DNA of 64,000 nucleotides from Flavobacterium flavigenum (GCF_027111255.2 NZ_CP114285.2:3906001-3970000), one strand, 5' to 3'; counted from the first letter of the stretch, positions 8,342-17,695 are shown. Numbers and translations: made by a program. Notes: generated by a model from the sequence alone, not told the origin.

Positions 8342-8349
8342 TACTTTTG
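8342..8349 (+). promoter_or_regulatory. rsmG: Promoter -7 element of rsmG
   Basis: TACTTTTG matches TAnnTTTG and ends 16 bp before the rsmG ATG, giving a very short leader. The nearest upstream TTG is 26 bp away, slightly too far. Confidence 0.6.
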
Positions 8350-8365
8350 TTAAAAAATTACAACA

Positions 8366-8995
8366 ATGGATGAGATTCTGAAATATTTTCCTGATTTGAC
8401 AGACATTCAAATCGAACAATTTCAAAAATTAGACTTTTTATATCACGACTGGAACGAAAAAATTAATGTTATCTCAAGAAAAGACATTGATTCATTATAT
8501 ATAAAACACATCCTGCATTCTCTTGGAATTGCAAAAATCATGAAATTCGAACCCGGAGCAACTGTTTTGGATGTTGGAACCGGAGGTGGTTTTCCAGGAA
8601 TTCCGCTGGCAATTCTTTTTCCTGAAACCCGTTTTTATTTAATTGATGTGATTGCCAAAAAAATAAGGGTAGTACAGGGTGTTGTAGATGCCTTGGAATT
8701 AAAAAATGTAAAAGCAGAACAAAAACGTGCCGAACTTGTAAAAGGTGATTTCGATTTCATAGTAAGCCGGGCCGTAACCAATATGCCGGATTTCGTGTCA
8801 TGGATTCATGATAAGATCAAAAAACAGCACAAGCATACCTTAAAAAACGGGATCTTGTATTTAAAAGGCGGGGATTTAACTGAGGAATTAAAAGACTTTC
8901 CGAAAGCTACTTTACATGACTTATCTACAATTTTTGAAGATGAATTTTTTGAAACCAAAAAAGTGGTTCATTTGCCATTGAAATTTCAGCCTTAA
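8366..8995 (+). CDS. rsmG: 16S rRNA (guanine527-N7)-methyltransferase RsmG (GidB)
   Basis: 209 aa, the usual RsmG length. It starts with the helical YFPDLTDIQIEQFQKLDFLYHDWNEKINVISRKDID stretch of the family (about residues 7-42). The SAM motif VLDVGTGGGFPGIPLAI is at about 67-83, followed by LIDVIAKKIRVV, and VSRAVTNMPD is the conserved post-motif. It methylates N7 of G527 in the 530 loop of 16S rRNA; loss gives low-level streptomycin resistance in other bacteria. Cytosolic. It is divergent from the desaturase gene and followed by a strong terminator, so it is monocistronic. Confidence 0.95.
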   Translation: MDEILKYFPDLTDIQIEQFQKLDFLYHDWNEKINVISRKDIDSLYIKHILHSLGIAKIMKFEPGATVLDVGTGGGFPGIPLAILFPETRFYLIDVIAKKIRVVQGVVDALELKNVKAEQKRAELVKGDFDFIVSRAVTNMPDFVSWIHDKIKKQHKHTLKNGILYLKGGDLTEELKDFPKATLHDLSTIFEDEFFETKKVVHLPLKFQP

Positions 8996-9015
8996 TTTAT
9001 TTCTATGATAATTAT

Positions 9016-9056
9016 AAAGCCGATAACATTTATAAAAGTGTTGTCGGCTTTTTTAT
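9016..9056 (+). terminator. Rho-independent terminator after rsmG
   Basis: AAAGCCGATAACA (9016-9028) and TGTTGTCGGCTTT (9039-9051) form a 13-bp stem with one G-T pair, followed by T-rich sequence. Confidence 0.88.
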
Positions 9057-9086
9057 GCCTTGAAAGCAATCATAACTGAATGATAA

Positions 9087-9116
9087 TTTGTAACTGAACC
9101 AATTTGCTTACCTTTG
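9087..9116 (+). promoter_or_regulatory. Promoter of the alkaline phosphatase gene
   Basis: TTTG (9087-9090), 18-bp spacer, TACCTTTG (9109-9116): a textbook Bacteroidota promoter 22 bp before the ATG. No recognisable Pho-box-like repeat could be picked out. Confidence 0.75.
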
Positions 9117-9138
9117 AAAACGCTTAAATAAAGTTATA

Positions 9139-10554
9139 ATGAATAGAAGGAAGTTCTTTAAAAATGGCTCATTGTTTACGATAGGAGCCGCAGTTATCAA
9201 TCCGTTTGAGGGTGCTGCAAATGTTTTAGATTTAGAGTCTGCTAATAAAAACAAAAAGGCAAAAAATATCATTTTACTAGTTAGTGACGGAATGAGTACT
9301 GGTACGCTTAATATGACCGATTTGTTTCTGAACAGAAAAAATGGCAAGGGTTCTAACTGGATACAATTATATAAAGACAACAGGGTTTCCAGAGCTTTAA
9401 TGGATACTGCTTCAGCAAGTTCCATAGTAACTGATTCTTCTGCCGCGAGTTCTTCATGGGGTGGAGGTTTTCGTGTCAATAATGGTGTTTTGAACGTGAG
9501 TCCACAAGGAGAACCACATTTACCAATCTGGCAAAAATTTAAAAAAGCAGGGAAAATGGCGGGTTGTGTGACTACAGTTCCTATTACACATGCAACTCCG
9601 GCTGGTTTTTGCGTCAACAGCAAAAGCAGAAATGCCCAGGAAGATATTGCTGAACAATATTTAGAGCTTGGTTTTGATATCATGATGGGAGGCGGAGCGA
9701 ATTATTTCAGTCCGGAATTGAGAAAGGACAAAAAAGATATGTATGCTGCTTATACAGCAAAAGGATATCAGGTTGTAAAAACAAAATCTGAAATGGAGGC
9801 TGCATCAAATTCTAAACCCGTTCTGGGTGTGTTTGCAGATGACGGACTTCCGTATTATGTGGACAGAAACAGTGATGAAAAATTAAAAAACACTATTCCG
9901 AGTCTGGCTGAAATGTCTCAAAAAGCAATCGACAGAATGAAGTATCATAAAAATGGTTTTGTTCTGCAGATTGAAAGTGGAAAGGTCGATTGGGCAGCAC
10001 ATGGAAATGATATTGCAGGTTTAATTCACGACCAGATTGAATTTGATGAAGCCGTAAAGGTGGCGATAGAATTTGCTGAAAAAGACAAAGAAACATTGGT
10101 AATCATTACAACAGATCACGGAAATGCAAATCCCGGCATTATTTACGGAAAAAATGCCAATGATAATTTTGACAGCATCCAAAAATATACACAGACCAAC
10201 GAATGGATCCTGAATGAGATAAAACCGCAATCTTCCGTTGCGCAGGTAAAAGAAATTATTGAAAAAGCAAATGGACATTCTGTTTCAGATGAAGATGCCA
10301 AATATGTATTAGGCTACTACGACGGATTGCACAAAGAAGATGGATTGTACAATTATAAAAAGCTGCCTTATAAAGCTTTCGCAGAAATGCAGGGAAAAAT
10401 AAATTCAGTAGGCTGGATCAGCATGGACCACTCGGGAGATTATGTTGAACTGGCGATGTTAGGTCCGGGAAGCGAACTTTTGAAGCCATTCGTAAAAAAT
10501 ACCGATTTGCATTATTTAATGCTTCAGGCTGCAGAAGTGGAGAATAAGTTTTAA
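9139..10554 (+). CDS. Alkaline phosphatase, Tat-exported
   Basis: 471 aa, PhoA superfamily. The N-terminus MNRRKFFKNGSLFTIGAAVI is a short twin-arginine signal (RRKFF). Metal and active-site elements: D50 in LLVSDGMS, nucleophile region VTDSSAAS with Ser100, PITHATPAGF, VDWAAHGND, TTDHGNANPG and a C-terminal MDHSGDYVELAMLG. The enzyme hydrolyses phosphomonoesters in the periplasm with two zinc and usually one magnesium (or, in PhoX, calcium, which this is not). Being Tat-dependent it would fold and load metal in the cytoplasm; a TatA-family gene is present at 37993. It has its own promoter and terminator. Possible phosphate-starvation control is inference. Confidence 0.93.
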   Translation: MNRRKFFKNGSLFTIGAAVINPFEGAANVLDLESANKNKKAKNIILLVSDGMSTGTLNMTDLFLNRKNGKGSNWIQLYKDNRVSRALMDTASASSIVTDSSAASSSWGGGFRVNNGVLNVSPQGEPHLPIWQKFKKAGKMAGCVTTVPITHATPAGFCVNSKSRNAQEDIAEQYLELGFDIMMGGGANYFSPELRKDKKDMYAAYTAKGYQVVKTKSEMEAASNSKPVLGVFADDGLPYYVDRNSDEKLKNTIPSLAEMSQKAIDRMKYHKNGFVLQIESGKVDWAAHGNDIAGLIHDQIEFDEAVKVAIEFAEKDKETLVIITTDHGNANPGIIYGKNANDNFDSIQKYTQTNEWILNEIKPQSSVAQVKEIIEKANGHSVSDEDAKYVLGYYDGLHKEDGLYNYKKLPYKAFAEMQGKINSVGWISMDHSGDYVELAMLGPGSELLKPFVKNTDLHYLMLQAAEVENKF

Positions 10555-10579
10555 GATTTACATAAACTAAAAACAAGCA

Positions 10580-10616
10580 AAAGCCGAATCTTCATGAAAA
10601 GATTCGGCTTTTTATT
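10580..10616. terminator. Bidirectional terminator between phosphatase and pruA
   Basis: AAAGCCGAATCTT (10580-10592) and AAGATTCGGCTTT (10599-10611) make a perfect 13-bp stem with a 6-nt loop, between convergent genes. Its top strand resembles the rsmG terminator at 9016. Confidence 0.88.
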
Positions 10617-10620
10617 TAGA

Positions 10621-10660
10621 CAAAGTTTCTAAACTTGAAACTTTAAACCTGAAACAAATA
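10621..10660. repeat. Heptad iteron array (AAACNTN)
   Basis: Four consecutive 7-bp units starting at 10631: AAACTTG, AAACTTT, AAACCTG, AAACAAA, preceded by a CAAAGTTT. It lies between the terminator and the pruA stop. The same heptad pattern recurs at 5864 and 62884-62950. Confidence 0.6.
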
Positions 10661-10661
10661 A

Positions 10662-12287
10662 TTAACCTAAAAACGGATATCTGTAATCCTCCGGAGTTAC
10701 AAAAGTTTCTTTAATAGTTCTTGGAGAAGCCCAACGCAATAAGTTCAAAGCAGAACCTGCTTTATCATTAGTTCCTGAAGCTCTTGCGCCACCAAATGGC
10801 TGCATTCCAACAACGGCTCCGGTTGGTTTGTCGTTGATATAGAAGTTACCTGCTGAGTTTTGTAATTTAGTTGTAGCAACTTCAATCGCATAACGATCCT
10901 GACTGAAAACAGCACCGGTCAAAGCATACTCAGAAGTAGTATCCACTAGTTCTAAAGTCTCTTCCCATTTGGCATCTTCATAAATGTAAAGTGTTACAAC
11001 AGGGCCGAACAATTCGGTTTCCATCGTAGTGTATTTTGGATTTGTAGTTACAATAACCGTTGGCTCTACAAAGTATCCAACTGATTTATCATAATTTCCA
11101 CCCACAATAATTTCAGCATCCGTATCTTTTTTAGCCTGATCGATATAACTCGCTAATTTGTCAAAAGAACCTTCGTGGATAACCGCTGTAATAAAGTTAC
11201 CGAAATCTTCCGGAGAACCCATTTTCATTGATTTTACATCAGTAATCAATTGTTCTTTAACAGCTGGCCATAAACTTTGAGGAATATAAACTCTTGAAGC
11301 TGCAGAGCATTTTTGTCCCTGGAATTCAAATGCACCACGAGTGATACCCGTAACCACTTGTTTTACGTTAGCACTTGGGTGTGCAATGATAAAATCTTTA
11401 CCACCAGTTTCCCCAACGATTCTTGGATAGGTTTTATAGTTGTGGATATTGGCACCAATTTTTGCCCAGATATCTTTAAATACATGAGTTGATCCTGTAA
11501 AGTGAATTCCGGCGAAATCGCGGCTTGCCAAAACAGTGTCGGTAATCATTAAAGCATCTCCAAAAACTACGTTGATTACGCCGTCCGGAACTCCTGCTTC
11601 TTTGAAAACATCAAGAATGATTTTTGTTGAGAATACCTGACTATCGCTTGGTTTCCAAACCACAACATTACCCATCATTGCAGCACTTGCCGGAAGATTG
11701 GCAGCAATAGCTGTAAAGTTAAACGGAGTTATCGCGTAAACAAAACCTTCAAGAGGTCGGTACTCTAAACGGTTCCATGTAGTAGAATCCGATTTTGGCT
11801 GATCTCCGTAAATTTGAGTCATGAATTCTACGTTGTAACGTAAAAAGTCAATCAATTCACAAGAAGCATCAATTTCTGCCTGATGAATATTTTTTGATTG
11901 CCCAATCATAGTAGCAGCGTTAATACGTGCCCTGTATGGACCTGCTATTAATTCAGCCGCTTTTAAGAAAATAGCGGCACGTTGTTCCCATGCCATATTG
12001 GCCCATGCTTTTCTTGATTCAAGAGCATTAGCAATCGCTTTTTCTATATGTTGTTTTTCAGCCAGATGATATTTTCCAACAACATGCTGGTGATCATGAG
12101 GTGCTGTTATATTTTTTGTGTTTCCGGTTCTGATTTCTTCGCTTCCAATATGTAAAGGAACATCAATCTGAGAATTCCACATTGTAGTGTAAGCTGCCTG
12201 AACAGCGGCTCTTTCCGGTGAGTTGGGTGCGTATCCTTTTACCGGCTCATTTACCGCCTTAGGTACATTAAAAAATCCTTTTAACAT
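10662..12287 (-). CDS. pruA: L-glutamate gamma-semialdehyde dehydrogenase (delta-1-pyrroline-5-carboxylate dehydrogenase)
   Basis: 541 aa, matching monofunctional P5C dehydrogenases (ALDH4A1 type) rather than bifunctional PutA. The N-terminal FNVPKAVNEPVKGYAPNS is characteristic. The NAD-binding region is at about 185-280 (ITPFNFTAIAANLP, WKPSDSQ, HFTGSTHVF). General base E293 is in VGETGGK and catalytic C327 in FQGQKCSAASRVY; PFGGARASGTNDKAG is near the end. It oxidises glutamate semialdehyde to glutamate with NAD, the second step of proline catabolism. No proline dehydrogenase gene is next to it. It has its own promoter at 12329-12362. Confidence 0.95.
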   Translation of the reverse strand: MLKGFFNVPKAVNEPVKGYAPNSPERAAVQAAYTTMWNSQIDVPLHIGSEEIRTGNTKNITAPHDHQHVVGKYHLAEKQHIEKAIANALESRKAWANMAWEQRAAIFLKAAELIAGPYRARINAATMIGQSKNIHQAEIDASCELIDFLRYNVEFMTQIYGDQPKSDSTTWNRLEYRPLEGFVYAITPFNFTAIAANLPASAAMMGNVVVWKPSDSQVFSTKIILDVFKEAGVPDGVINVVFGDALMITDTVLASRDFAGIHFTGSTHVFKDIWAKIGANIHNYKTYPRIVGETGGKDFIIAHPSANVKQVVTGITRGAFEFQGQKCSAASRVYIPQSLWPAVKEQLITDVKSMKMGSPEDFGNFITAVIHEGSFDKLASYIDQAKKDTDAEIIVGGNYDKSVGYFVEPTVIVTTNPKYTTMETELFGPVVTLYIYEDAKWEETLELVDTTSEYALTGAVFSQDRYAIEVATTKLQNSAGNFYINDKPTGAVVGMQPFGGARASGTNDKAGSALNLLRWASPRTIKETFVTPEDYRYPFLG

Positions 12288-12328
12288 GGGATAAAATATT
12301 TTAAAATTACGAATTGTTTAATTTTAGG

Positions 12329-12362
12329 CAAAAGTACAAAGGTTATTTTGATTATATCACAA
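12329..12362 (-). promoter_or_regulatory. pruA: Promoter of pruA
   Basis: Minus strand TTG (12360-12362), 23-bp spacer, TACTTTTG (12329-12336), a full -7 match about 42 bp before the ATG. Confidence 0.65.
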
Positions 12363-12411
12363 TACAATATTAAAATGTTGTAATTTAATAAACTAATGAT
12401 GTCAGGCTGTA

Positions 12412-12442
12412 AAACATATGTTTGTATAAAAGTTTAAATTTG
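12412..12442 (+). promoter_or_regulatory. Promoter region of the DNA-repair operon with a 12-bp palindrome
   Basis: TAAATTTG (12435-12442) is an exact -7 element 22 bp before the exonuclease ATG. Just upstream the perfect palindrome AAACATATGTTT (12412-12423) fills the place of the -33 box, so it could be an operator. Binding protein unknown. Confidence 0.5.
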
Positions 12443-12464
12443 AGGTACTTCAATTTATAGGACT

Positions 12465-13529
12465 ATGAAAATTCCACTTCTGGCTTTTAACGATAAAGGA
12501 ATTTACTGCCAGCAGGCCGATGTGTATCTTGATCCCTGGCGGCCGGTAAAGAATGCTATTATTACACACGGTCATGCTGATCACTCTCGTTGGGGAAATC
12601 AAAATTATATTACGCATCATACCAATGTGCCGATTATTCGGCATCGTTTGGGCGAAATAAATGTTACCGGAAAAGATTGGGGAGAAACGTTTGTCATTAA
12701 CAATGTAAAATTCTCATTACATCCCGCCGGACATATTATTGGAAGCTCACAAATTCGAGTAGAACACAAAGGAGAAGTCTGGGTTTTTACCGGAGATTAT
12801 AAAACGGAAGACGATGGAATTTCAACGCCTTACGAAGTCGTAAAATGCCATACTTTTATCACGGAATGCACTTTTGGTTTGCCGGCCTTTAATTGGACTC
12901 CACAAGCAGAAGTAATTACGGATATCAATAATTGGTGGGCAGAGAATAAGGCCGAAGGAAAAACATCAATTCTTTTTGGCTATTCTCTAGGGAAAGCACA
13001 AAGGCTTTTAAAATATTTAGACACTGACATTGGTAAAATCTACACGCACGGAGCGATTGAAAACATGACAAATGTCTTGCGTCCTATAGTTGATTTTCCG
13101 GCAACAACCTTAGTGACCAGGGAAACCAAAAAAGAAGATTTATTGGGAAATATTGTTCTCGCTCCGCCAAGTGCCCACGGAAGTATCTGGATCAGAAAAA
13201 TGGCACCTTTTGTAACAGGTGCAGCAAGCGGCTGGATGGCTTTTCGCGGAGCCAGACGAAGACGTGCTATTGATAAAGGTTTTGTATTAAGCGATCATTG
13301 CGACTGGTATTCGCTTTTAGATAGCATCAAATCTACAGGAGCAGAAAAAGTAATCTGTACGCACGGTTATACTGATATTTTCTCTAAATATTTAAGGGAA
13401 TTAGGTTACGACGCCAGAACTGAAAAAACACAATATGAAGGAGAATCGGCAGAAATGGAAAAAGATGAAAAGGAAGTTGTATTGGATCAAAATGAAACTT
13501 CGATTAGTACTGAAAATAAGGAATTGTAG
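12465..13529 (+). CDS. Ligase-associated DNA exonuclease (metallo-beta-lactamase/beta-CASP fold)
   Basis: 354 aa. The metal site HGHADH (H35, H37, D39, H40) and a second part VFTGDYKTEDDG, then a late SDHCDW, identify the metallo-beta-lactamase fold of the SNM1/CPSF type. It matches the family always found beside bacterial LigC/LigD-type ATP ligases. It probably trims DNA ends, releasing 5' or 3' nucleotides, before ligation. The last 25 residues are charged and poorly conserved. It is the first gene of a four-gene operon: its TAG is immediately followed by the ATG of the ligase with no gap. Confidence 0.9.
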   Translation: MKIPLLAFNDKGIYCQQADVYLDPWRPVKNAIITHGHADHSRWGNQNYITHHTNVPIIRHRLGEINVTGKDWGETFVINNVKFSLHPAGHIIGSSQIRVEHKGEVWVFTGDYKTEDDGISTPYEVVKCHTFITECTFGLPAFNWTPQAEVITDINNWWAENKAEGKTSILFGYSLGKAQRLLKYLDTDIGKIYTHGAIENMTNVLRPIVDFPATTLVTRETKKEDLLGNIVLAPPSAHGSIWIRKMAPFVTGAASGWMAFRGARRRRAIDKGFVLSDHCDWYSLLDSIKSTGAEKVICTHGYTDIFSKYLRELGYDARTEKTQYEGESAEMEKDEKEVVLDQNETSISTENKEL

Positions 13530-15131
13530 ATGAAAAATTTCGCCCAACTCATAAAGACACTGGACAGTTCGAATAAAACGAATGTAAAAGTCGATGCACT
13601 GACGACGTATTTTAAAAATGCATCGCCGGAAGATAAAGTATGGACGATTGCGATTTTGTCACATCGTCGTCCGCCAAGACCAGTGAATACAACTTTATTA
13701 CGTATTTGGGCGAATGAACTGGCGAATATTCCCTTATGGCTTTTTGAGGAAAGTTATCATATAGTAGGTGATTTAGCCGAAACAATTGCATTGATTATTC
13801 CGACTACCAAAGAACATTCGGATAAAAGTTTAACTGAATACCTTCAGGAGATTATTGCCTTGAGAAAGAAATCAGATATTGAGAAAAAAGAATATTTACA
13901 CGAGAACTGGCTGGCTTTAAATTATTACGAACGCTTTGTTTTTACTAAATTAATTACCGGAAGTTTGCGTATCGGCGTAAGCCAGAAATTAATGACCAGA
14001 GCCTTGTCAAAAGCAGAAGATGTCGATGAAGATGCTTTGGCGTATAAGTTAATGGGAAATTGGGATCCCAATACCATTACATTTCAGGAATTAATTCTGG
14101 ATGAAAAAAGCAATGATTATCTGTCAAAACCGTATCCGTTTTATCTGGCGTATCCAATAGAAGGGGAAGTTGATGCTCTTGGAAATCCTGAAGACTGGTC
14201 AATTGAACATAAATGGGACGGTATCCGTTCGCAGACTATTATCCGTGAAAATGAAATGTATATCTGGTCAAGAGGCGAGGAGCTGGTTACTGATAAATAT
14301 CCGGAGTTTAAATCTTTTGTCGGTATTATTCCAAACGGAACTGTAATTGACGCTGAAATTTTAGCTTTTACAGAAGGAGAAATCGGAACCTTTAATGATC
14401 TGCAAACCCGAATCGGAAGAAAAACCATTTCCGCCAGTTTACTTGAAAAAGTGCCTGTGATTTTAAAAGCATACGATATTTTAGAATGGGAAGGTCAGGA
14501 TATTCGAAATTTACCTTATTCAGAAAGAAGATTATTACTGGAACAATTATACGATTCCATAAAAGATAAAACACCTCATTTTCAGTTGTCAGAAAGGGTT
14601 TTGCTCCATTCCTGGGAAGAGGTAACAACTGAGAGAATGCGTGCCCGTGAAATGAAAAGTGAGGGACTAATGCTAAAAAGAAACAATTCGCCTTATCTGG
14701 TAGGAAGAAAAAAAGGCGACTGGTGGAAATGGAAAATAGAACCCTTGGTAATTGATGCAGTTCTGACTTATGCAATGCGCGGACACGGAAGAAGATCTAA
14801 TTTATTTACAGATTATACTTTCGCACTTTGGCAGAACAACGACAAGGGCGAAAAAGAACTGGTCACATTTGCAAAAGCCTATTCCGGTTTAACCGATGCT
14901 GAGTTCAGAAAAGTGGATGATTTTATAAAGAAAAACACACTGGAACGATTTGGTCCGGTTAGAAGCGTAACGCCACAATTGGTTTTTGAAATTGGCTTTG
15001 AAGGGATTGCACTTTCCAAAAGACATAAAAGCGGAGTAGCTACCAGATTTCCACGTATTCTGAGATGGCGGCACGATAAAAAAATTGAAGAAGCTAATTC
15101 AATTGAAGATTTAAAAAGTATGATTTCATAA
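13530..15131 (+). CDS. ATP-dependent DNA ligase (ligase-associated repair operon)
   Basis: 533 aa. Residues 1-200 form the helical DNA-binding domain seen in LigB/DNA ligase I relatives. The adenylation domain has motif I EHKWDGIR with the AMP-accepting lysine K228, then IDAEILAF (motif III), EGLMLKR (motif IV) and WWKWKIEPL (motif V), followed by an OB fold. It seals nicks using ATP, in addition to the NAD-dependent replicative ligase expected elsewhere. Its place between an MBL exonuclease and an Lhr-type helicase points to double-strand break or excision repair. The start is set by the stop-start junction with the exonuclease. Confidence 0.93.
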   Translation: MKNFAQLIKTLDSSNKTNVKVDALTTYFKNASPEDKVWTIAILSHRRPPRPVNTTLLRIWANELANIPLWLFEESYHIVGDLAETIALIIPTTKEHSDKSLTEYLQEIIALRKKSDIEKKEYLHENWLALNYYERFVFTKLITGSLRIGVSQKLMTRALSKAEDVDEDALAYKLMGNWDPNTITFQELILDEKSNDYLSKPYPFYLAYPIEGEVDALGNPEDWSIEHKWDGIRSQTIIRENEMYIWSRGEELVTDKYPEFKSFVGIIPNGTVIDAEILAFTEGEIGTFNDLQTRIGRKTISASLLEKVPVILKAYDILEWEGQDIRNLPYSERRLLLEQLYDSIKDKTPHFQLSERVLLHSWEEVTTERMRAREMKSEGLMLKRNNSPYLVGRKKGDWWKWKIEPLVIDAVLTYAMRGHGRRSNLFTDYTFALWQNNDKGEKELVTFAKAYSGLTDAEFRKVDDFIKKNTLERFGPVRSVTPQLVFEIGFEGIALSKRHKSGVATRFPRILRWRHDKKIEEANSIEDLKSMIS

Positions 15132-15136
15132 AAAAG

Positions 15137-15231
15137 GCTCAAAAGGATAAAATAACAAAGTTTCAAAGTAAAACTTTAGAAAACAGTTGAACTTTGTCCC
15201 TTTGTCCCTTTGCAACTTTGAACCTGTATAA
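15137..15231. repeat. Octad iteron array with inverted arms
   Basis: Between the ligase and the helicase. Right arm, starting at 15192: CTTTGTCC, CTTTGTCC, CTTTGCAA, CTTTGAAC, an exact 8-bp period. Left arm at about 15156-15171: CAAAGTTT, CAAAGTAA, the opposite orientation. The two can fold into an imperfect hairpin within the operon leader of the helicase. Confidence 0.6.
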
Positions 15232-15235
15232 AAAA

Positions 15236-17695
15236 ATGAACAGAGACGAACTATACGCAATTGCAGAAAACTGGTTTCACGTTCAGGGATGGAAAGCTTT
15301 TCCTTTTCAGACCCAAACGTGGACAGCTTTTTTACAGGGAAAAAATGGTTTATTAAACGCTCCAACCGGAAGCGGAAAAACCTATGCCTTGTGGTTTCCA
15401 ATAGTTCTCGATTATATGAAGAAAAATCCGGATTATAAAACCAAACATAAACCCGGATTAAAAGCCATCTGGATTACGCCTCTACGGGCACTTTCTGTAG
15501 AAATCAAACAGGCTGCGGACAGAATTGTTCAGGATTTAGATACACAAATGACAGTTGGGATTCGCTCAGGAGATACAACACAAAGCGAAAGAACAAAGCA
15601 AAGTAAAAAAATGCCCGATTTGCTCGTTACCACTCCGGAAAGTTTACAATTGCTTTTAGCCTCCAAAGAATTCGCGAAAACTTTTGCCAATTGTTCAGCG
15701 ATTGTGGTGGATGAATGGCACGAATTACTAGGTACAAAACGCGGTGTTCAAATGGAGCTGGCTTTATCCCGATTGAAAACGGTTGCTCCTAAAATGCGTA
15801 TTTGGGGAATTTCAGCCACAATAGGCAATTTGGAATTGGCGCAGCAGGTATTATTGGGTGTAGATTCTGAAGCGTATAATAATTCGGTTTTGATTAAAGC
15901 CCACATCAATAAAAAAATAAAAGTGCTTTCGATACTGCCGGAAAAAATGGACAGTTATCCGTGGCGTGGTCACATGGGATTACATTTAATCGATGAGGTG
16001 GCAAAAATAGTCCGGAAAAGCAAAACCACTTTAATTTTCACAAACGTTCGTTCCGCCTGCGAAATGTGGTTTCAGGCAATCTTAGAAAAATATCCTGAAT
16101 TTGCAGGGGATATGGCAATGCATCACGGAAGCATCAGCAGGGAAACCCGTTTATGGGTTGAAAATGCAATCAGAAATGAAGAATTAAAAGTAGTAGTTTG
16201 TACCTCGAGTCTGGATTTAGGAGTTGATTTTGCTCCTGTTGAAACCATTATTCAGGTGGGCGGACCAAAAGGTGTTGCGCGTTTTCTACAAAGAGCAGGA
16301 AGAAGCGGACATCAGCCTGGGAAAGAAAGTGTAATTTATTTTCTTGCCACTCACGCAATCGAATTGATTGAAGCTTCGGCACTGAAAAAAGCGGTTGCCA
16401 AAACGATTGTAGAAGACCGTATTCCGTATCTGAACAGTTGGGATGTTTTGGTGCAATACCTGAATACATTGGCGGTTTCAGACGGTTTTTTTCCGGATAT
16501 TATTTTTGAGGAAGTCAGACAAACTTTCTGTTATCAAAATATAACCAAAGAAAACTGGAACTGGATTCTCAACTTTATTACCAACGGAAGTCAGAGCCTT
16601 CAGGCGTATGATGAGTTCAAAAAAGTAGAAATTGAAGAAGACGGAAAATTTAAAATCAATAGCCGGTTAATTGCCATGCATCACAGAATGCAAATTGGAA
16701 CCATAGTTGGCGATGCATCGCTTAATGTTAAATTTTTAAGCGGAGGTTATATCGGAAATATTGAAGAATGGTTTGCCTCAAAACTCCAGCCAGGTGATGT
16801 TTTTACCTTTGCAGGAAAAAGATTAGAGCTATTTCGTGTAAAAAATATGCAGGTTTTGGTTCGAAAGGCTGATCCCAAAAAAGAATCCCGAACAGTGAGC
16901 TGGATGGGAGGGCGTATGGCATTATCTGTTCAGATGAGTGAGTTGCTTCGGGAAGAATTGTATGCTGCAAATAGCGAAAATCTGACTCCCGAATTAAAAG
17001 CTTTGCAGCCTATTTTTGCAAGACAGCGAAAAGAAAGTATTGTTCCGGATGCGGATGAATTCCTTATAGAAACTTTTAAAACCAGAGAAGGGTATCATGC
17101 CGTCTTTTATCTTTTTGAAGGTCGGTTTGTGCATGAAGCTTTAGCCAGTATTTTGTCTTACCGGATTAGTTTATTGTCTCCAATTACTTTTTCTTTAGCT
17201 TATAACGATTACGGGTTTGAATTGCTTTCGGATCAGGAAATTGATATGCAGTCGGTTTTTGATAACAATTTGTTTTCTACTGAATATGTGCATCATGATT
17301 TGCAAAAAAGCCTTAATTTGACAGAAATGGCCCGAAGAAAATTCAGGGATATTGCGGTAATTGCTGGTTTGGTTTTTACAGGAATGCCCGGTAAACCAGT
17401 TAAAACAAAACATTTGCAGAGTGGGTCACAATTGTTGTTTGAAGTTTTCAGGGATTATGAGCCGGATAATTTATTGCTTCAGCAGGCGTATTCAGAAACG
17501 TTTGAACATCAACTGGAAGAAGGGCGTTTGATTCAGGCTCTGGAAAGAGTAAATAAACAAACGATAGTATGGAAACAATGCAAAAAGCCAACACCTTTTA
17601 GTTTTCCTATTATTACAGATCGACTGAGAGAAAAGTTATCCAGTGAAACATTAGCGGAAAGAATTAAAAAAATGACAGCAAGTTACATGAAATAA
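15236..17695 (+). CDS. Ligase-associated DEXH-box helicase (Lhr family)
   Basis: 819 aa from the ATG at 15236; an upstream TTG frame runs through the iteron array and is rejected. Superfamily 2 motifs: Walker A APTGSGKT (42-49), TPLRALSVE, VTTPESLQ, DEWH box (159-162), GISATIG, then helicase domain 2 with LIFTNVRSACE, VVCTSSLDLGVDFAPV and QRAGRSGH. The C-terminal 400 residues match the winged-helix and beta-barrel Lhr core. It is a 3'-5' single-stranded DNA translocase, presumably unwinding DNA or RNA:DNA at breaks for the neighbouring nuclease and ligase. The stop overlaps the next start (TAATG). Confidence 0.93.
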   Translation: MNRDELYAIAENWFHVQGWKAFPFQTQTWTAFLQGKNGLLNAPTGSGKTYALWFPIVLDYMKKNPDYKTKHKPGLKAIWITPLRALSVEIKQAADRIVQDLDTQMTVGIRSGDTTQSERTKQSKKMPDLLVTTPESLQLLLASKEFAKTFANCSAIVVDEWHELLGTKRGVQMELALSRLKTVAPKMRIWGISATIGNLELAQQVLLGVDSEAYNNSVLIKAHINKKIKVLSILPEKMDSYPWRGHMGLHLIDEVAKIVRKSKTTLIFTNVRSACEMWFQAILEKYPEFAGDMAMHHGSISRETRLWVENAIRNEELKVVVCTSSLDLGVDFAPVETIIQVGGPKGVARFLQRAGRSGHQPGKESVIYFLATHAIELIEASALKKAVAKTIVEDRIPYLNSWDVLVQYLNTLAVSDGFFPDIIFEEVRQTFCYQNITKENWNWILNFITNGSQSLQAYDEFKKVEIEEDGKFKINSRLIAMHHRMQIGTIVGDASLNVKFLSGGYIGNIEEWFASKLQPGDVFTFAGKRLELFRVKNMQVLVRKADPKKESRTVSWMGGRMALSVQMSELLREELYAANSENLTPELKALQPIFARQRKESIVPDADEFLIETFKTREGYHAVFYLFEGRFVHEALASILSYRISLLSPITFSLAYNDYGFELLSDQEIDMQSVFDNNLFSTEYVHHDLQKSLNLTEMARRKFRDIAVIAGLVFTGMPGKPVKTKHLQSGSQLLFEVFRDYEPDNLLLQQAYSETFEHQLEEGRLIQALERVNKQTIVWKQCKKPTPFSFPIITDRLREKLSSETLAERIKKMTASYMK

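Noticed and set aside
9108..9683. 191-codon minus-strand ORF inside the alkaline phosphatase gene
   Set aside because: Antisense shadow of a well-conserved gene; no domain, no promoter.
15194..15235. Upstream in-frame extension of the Lhr helicase
   Set aside because: It runs through the octad array, is not conserved-looking, and an ATG at 15236 fits the family N-terminus.
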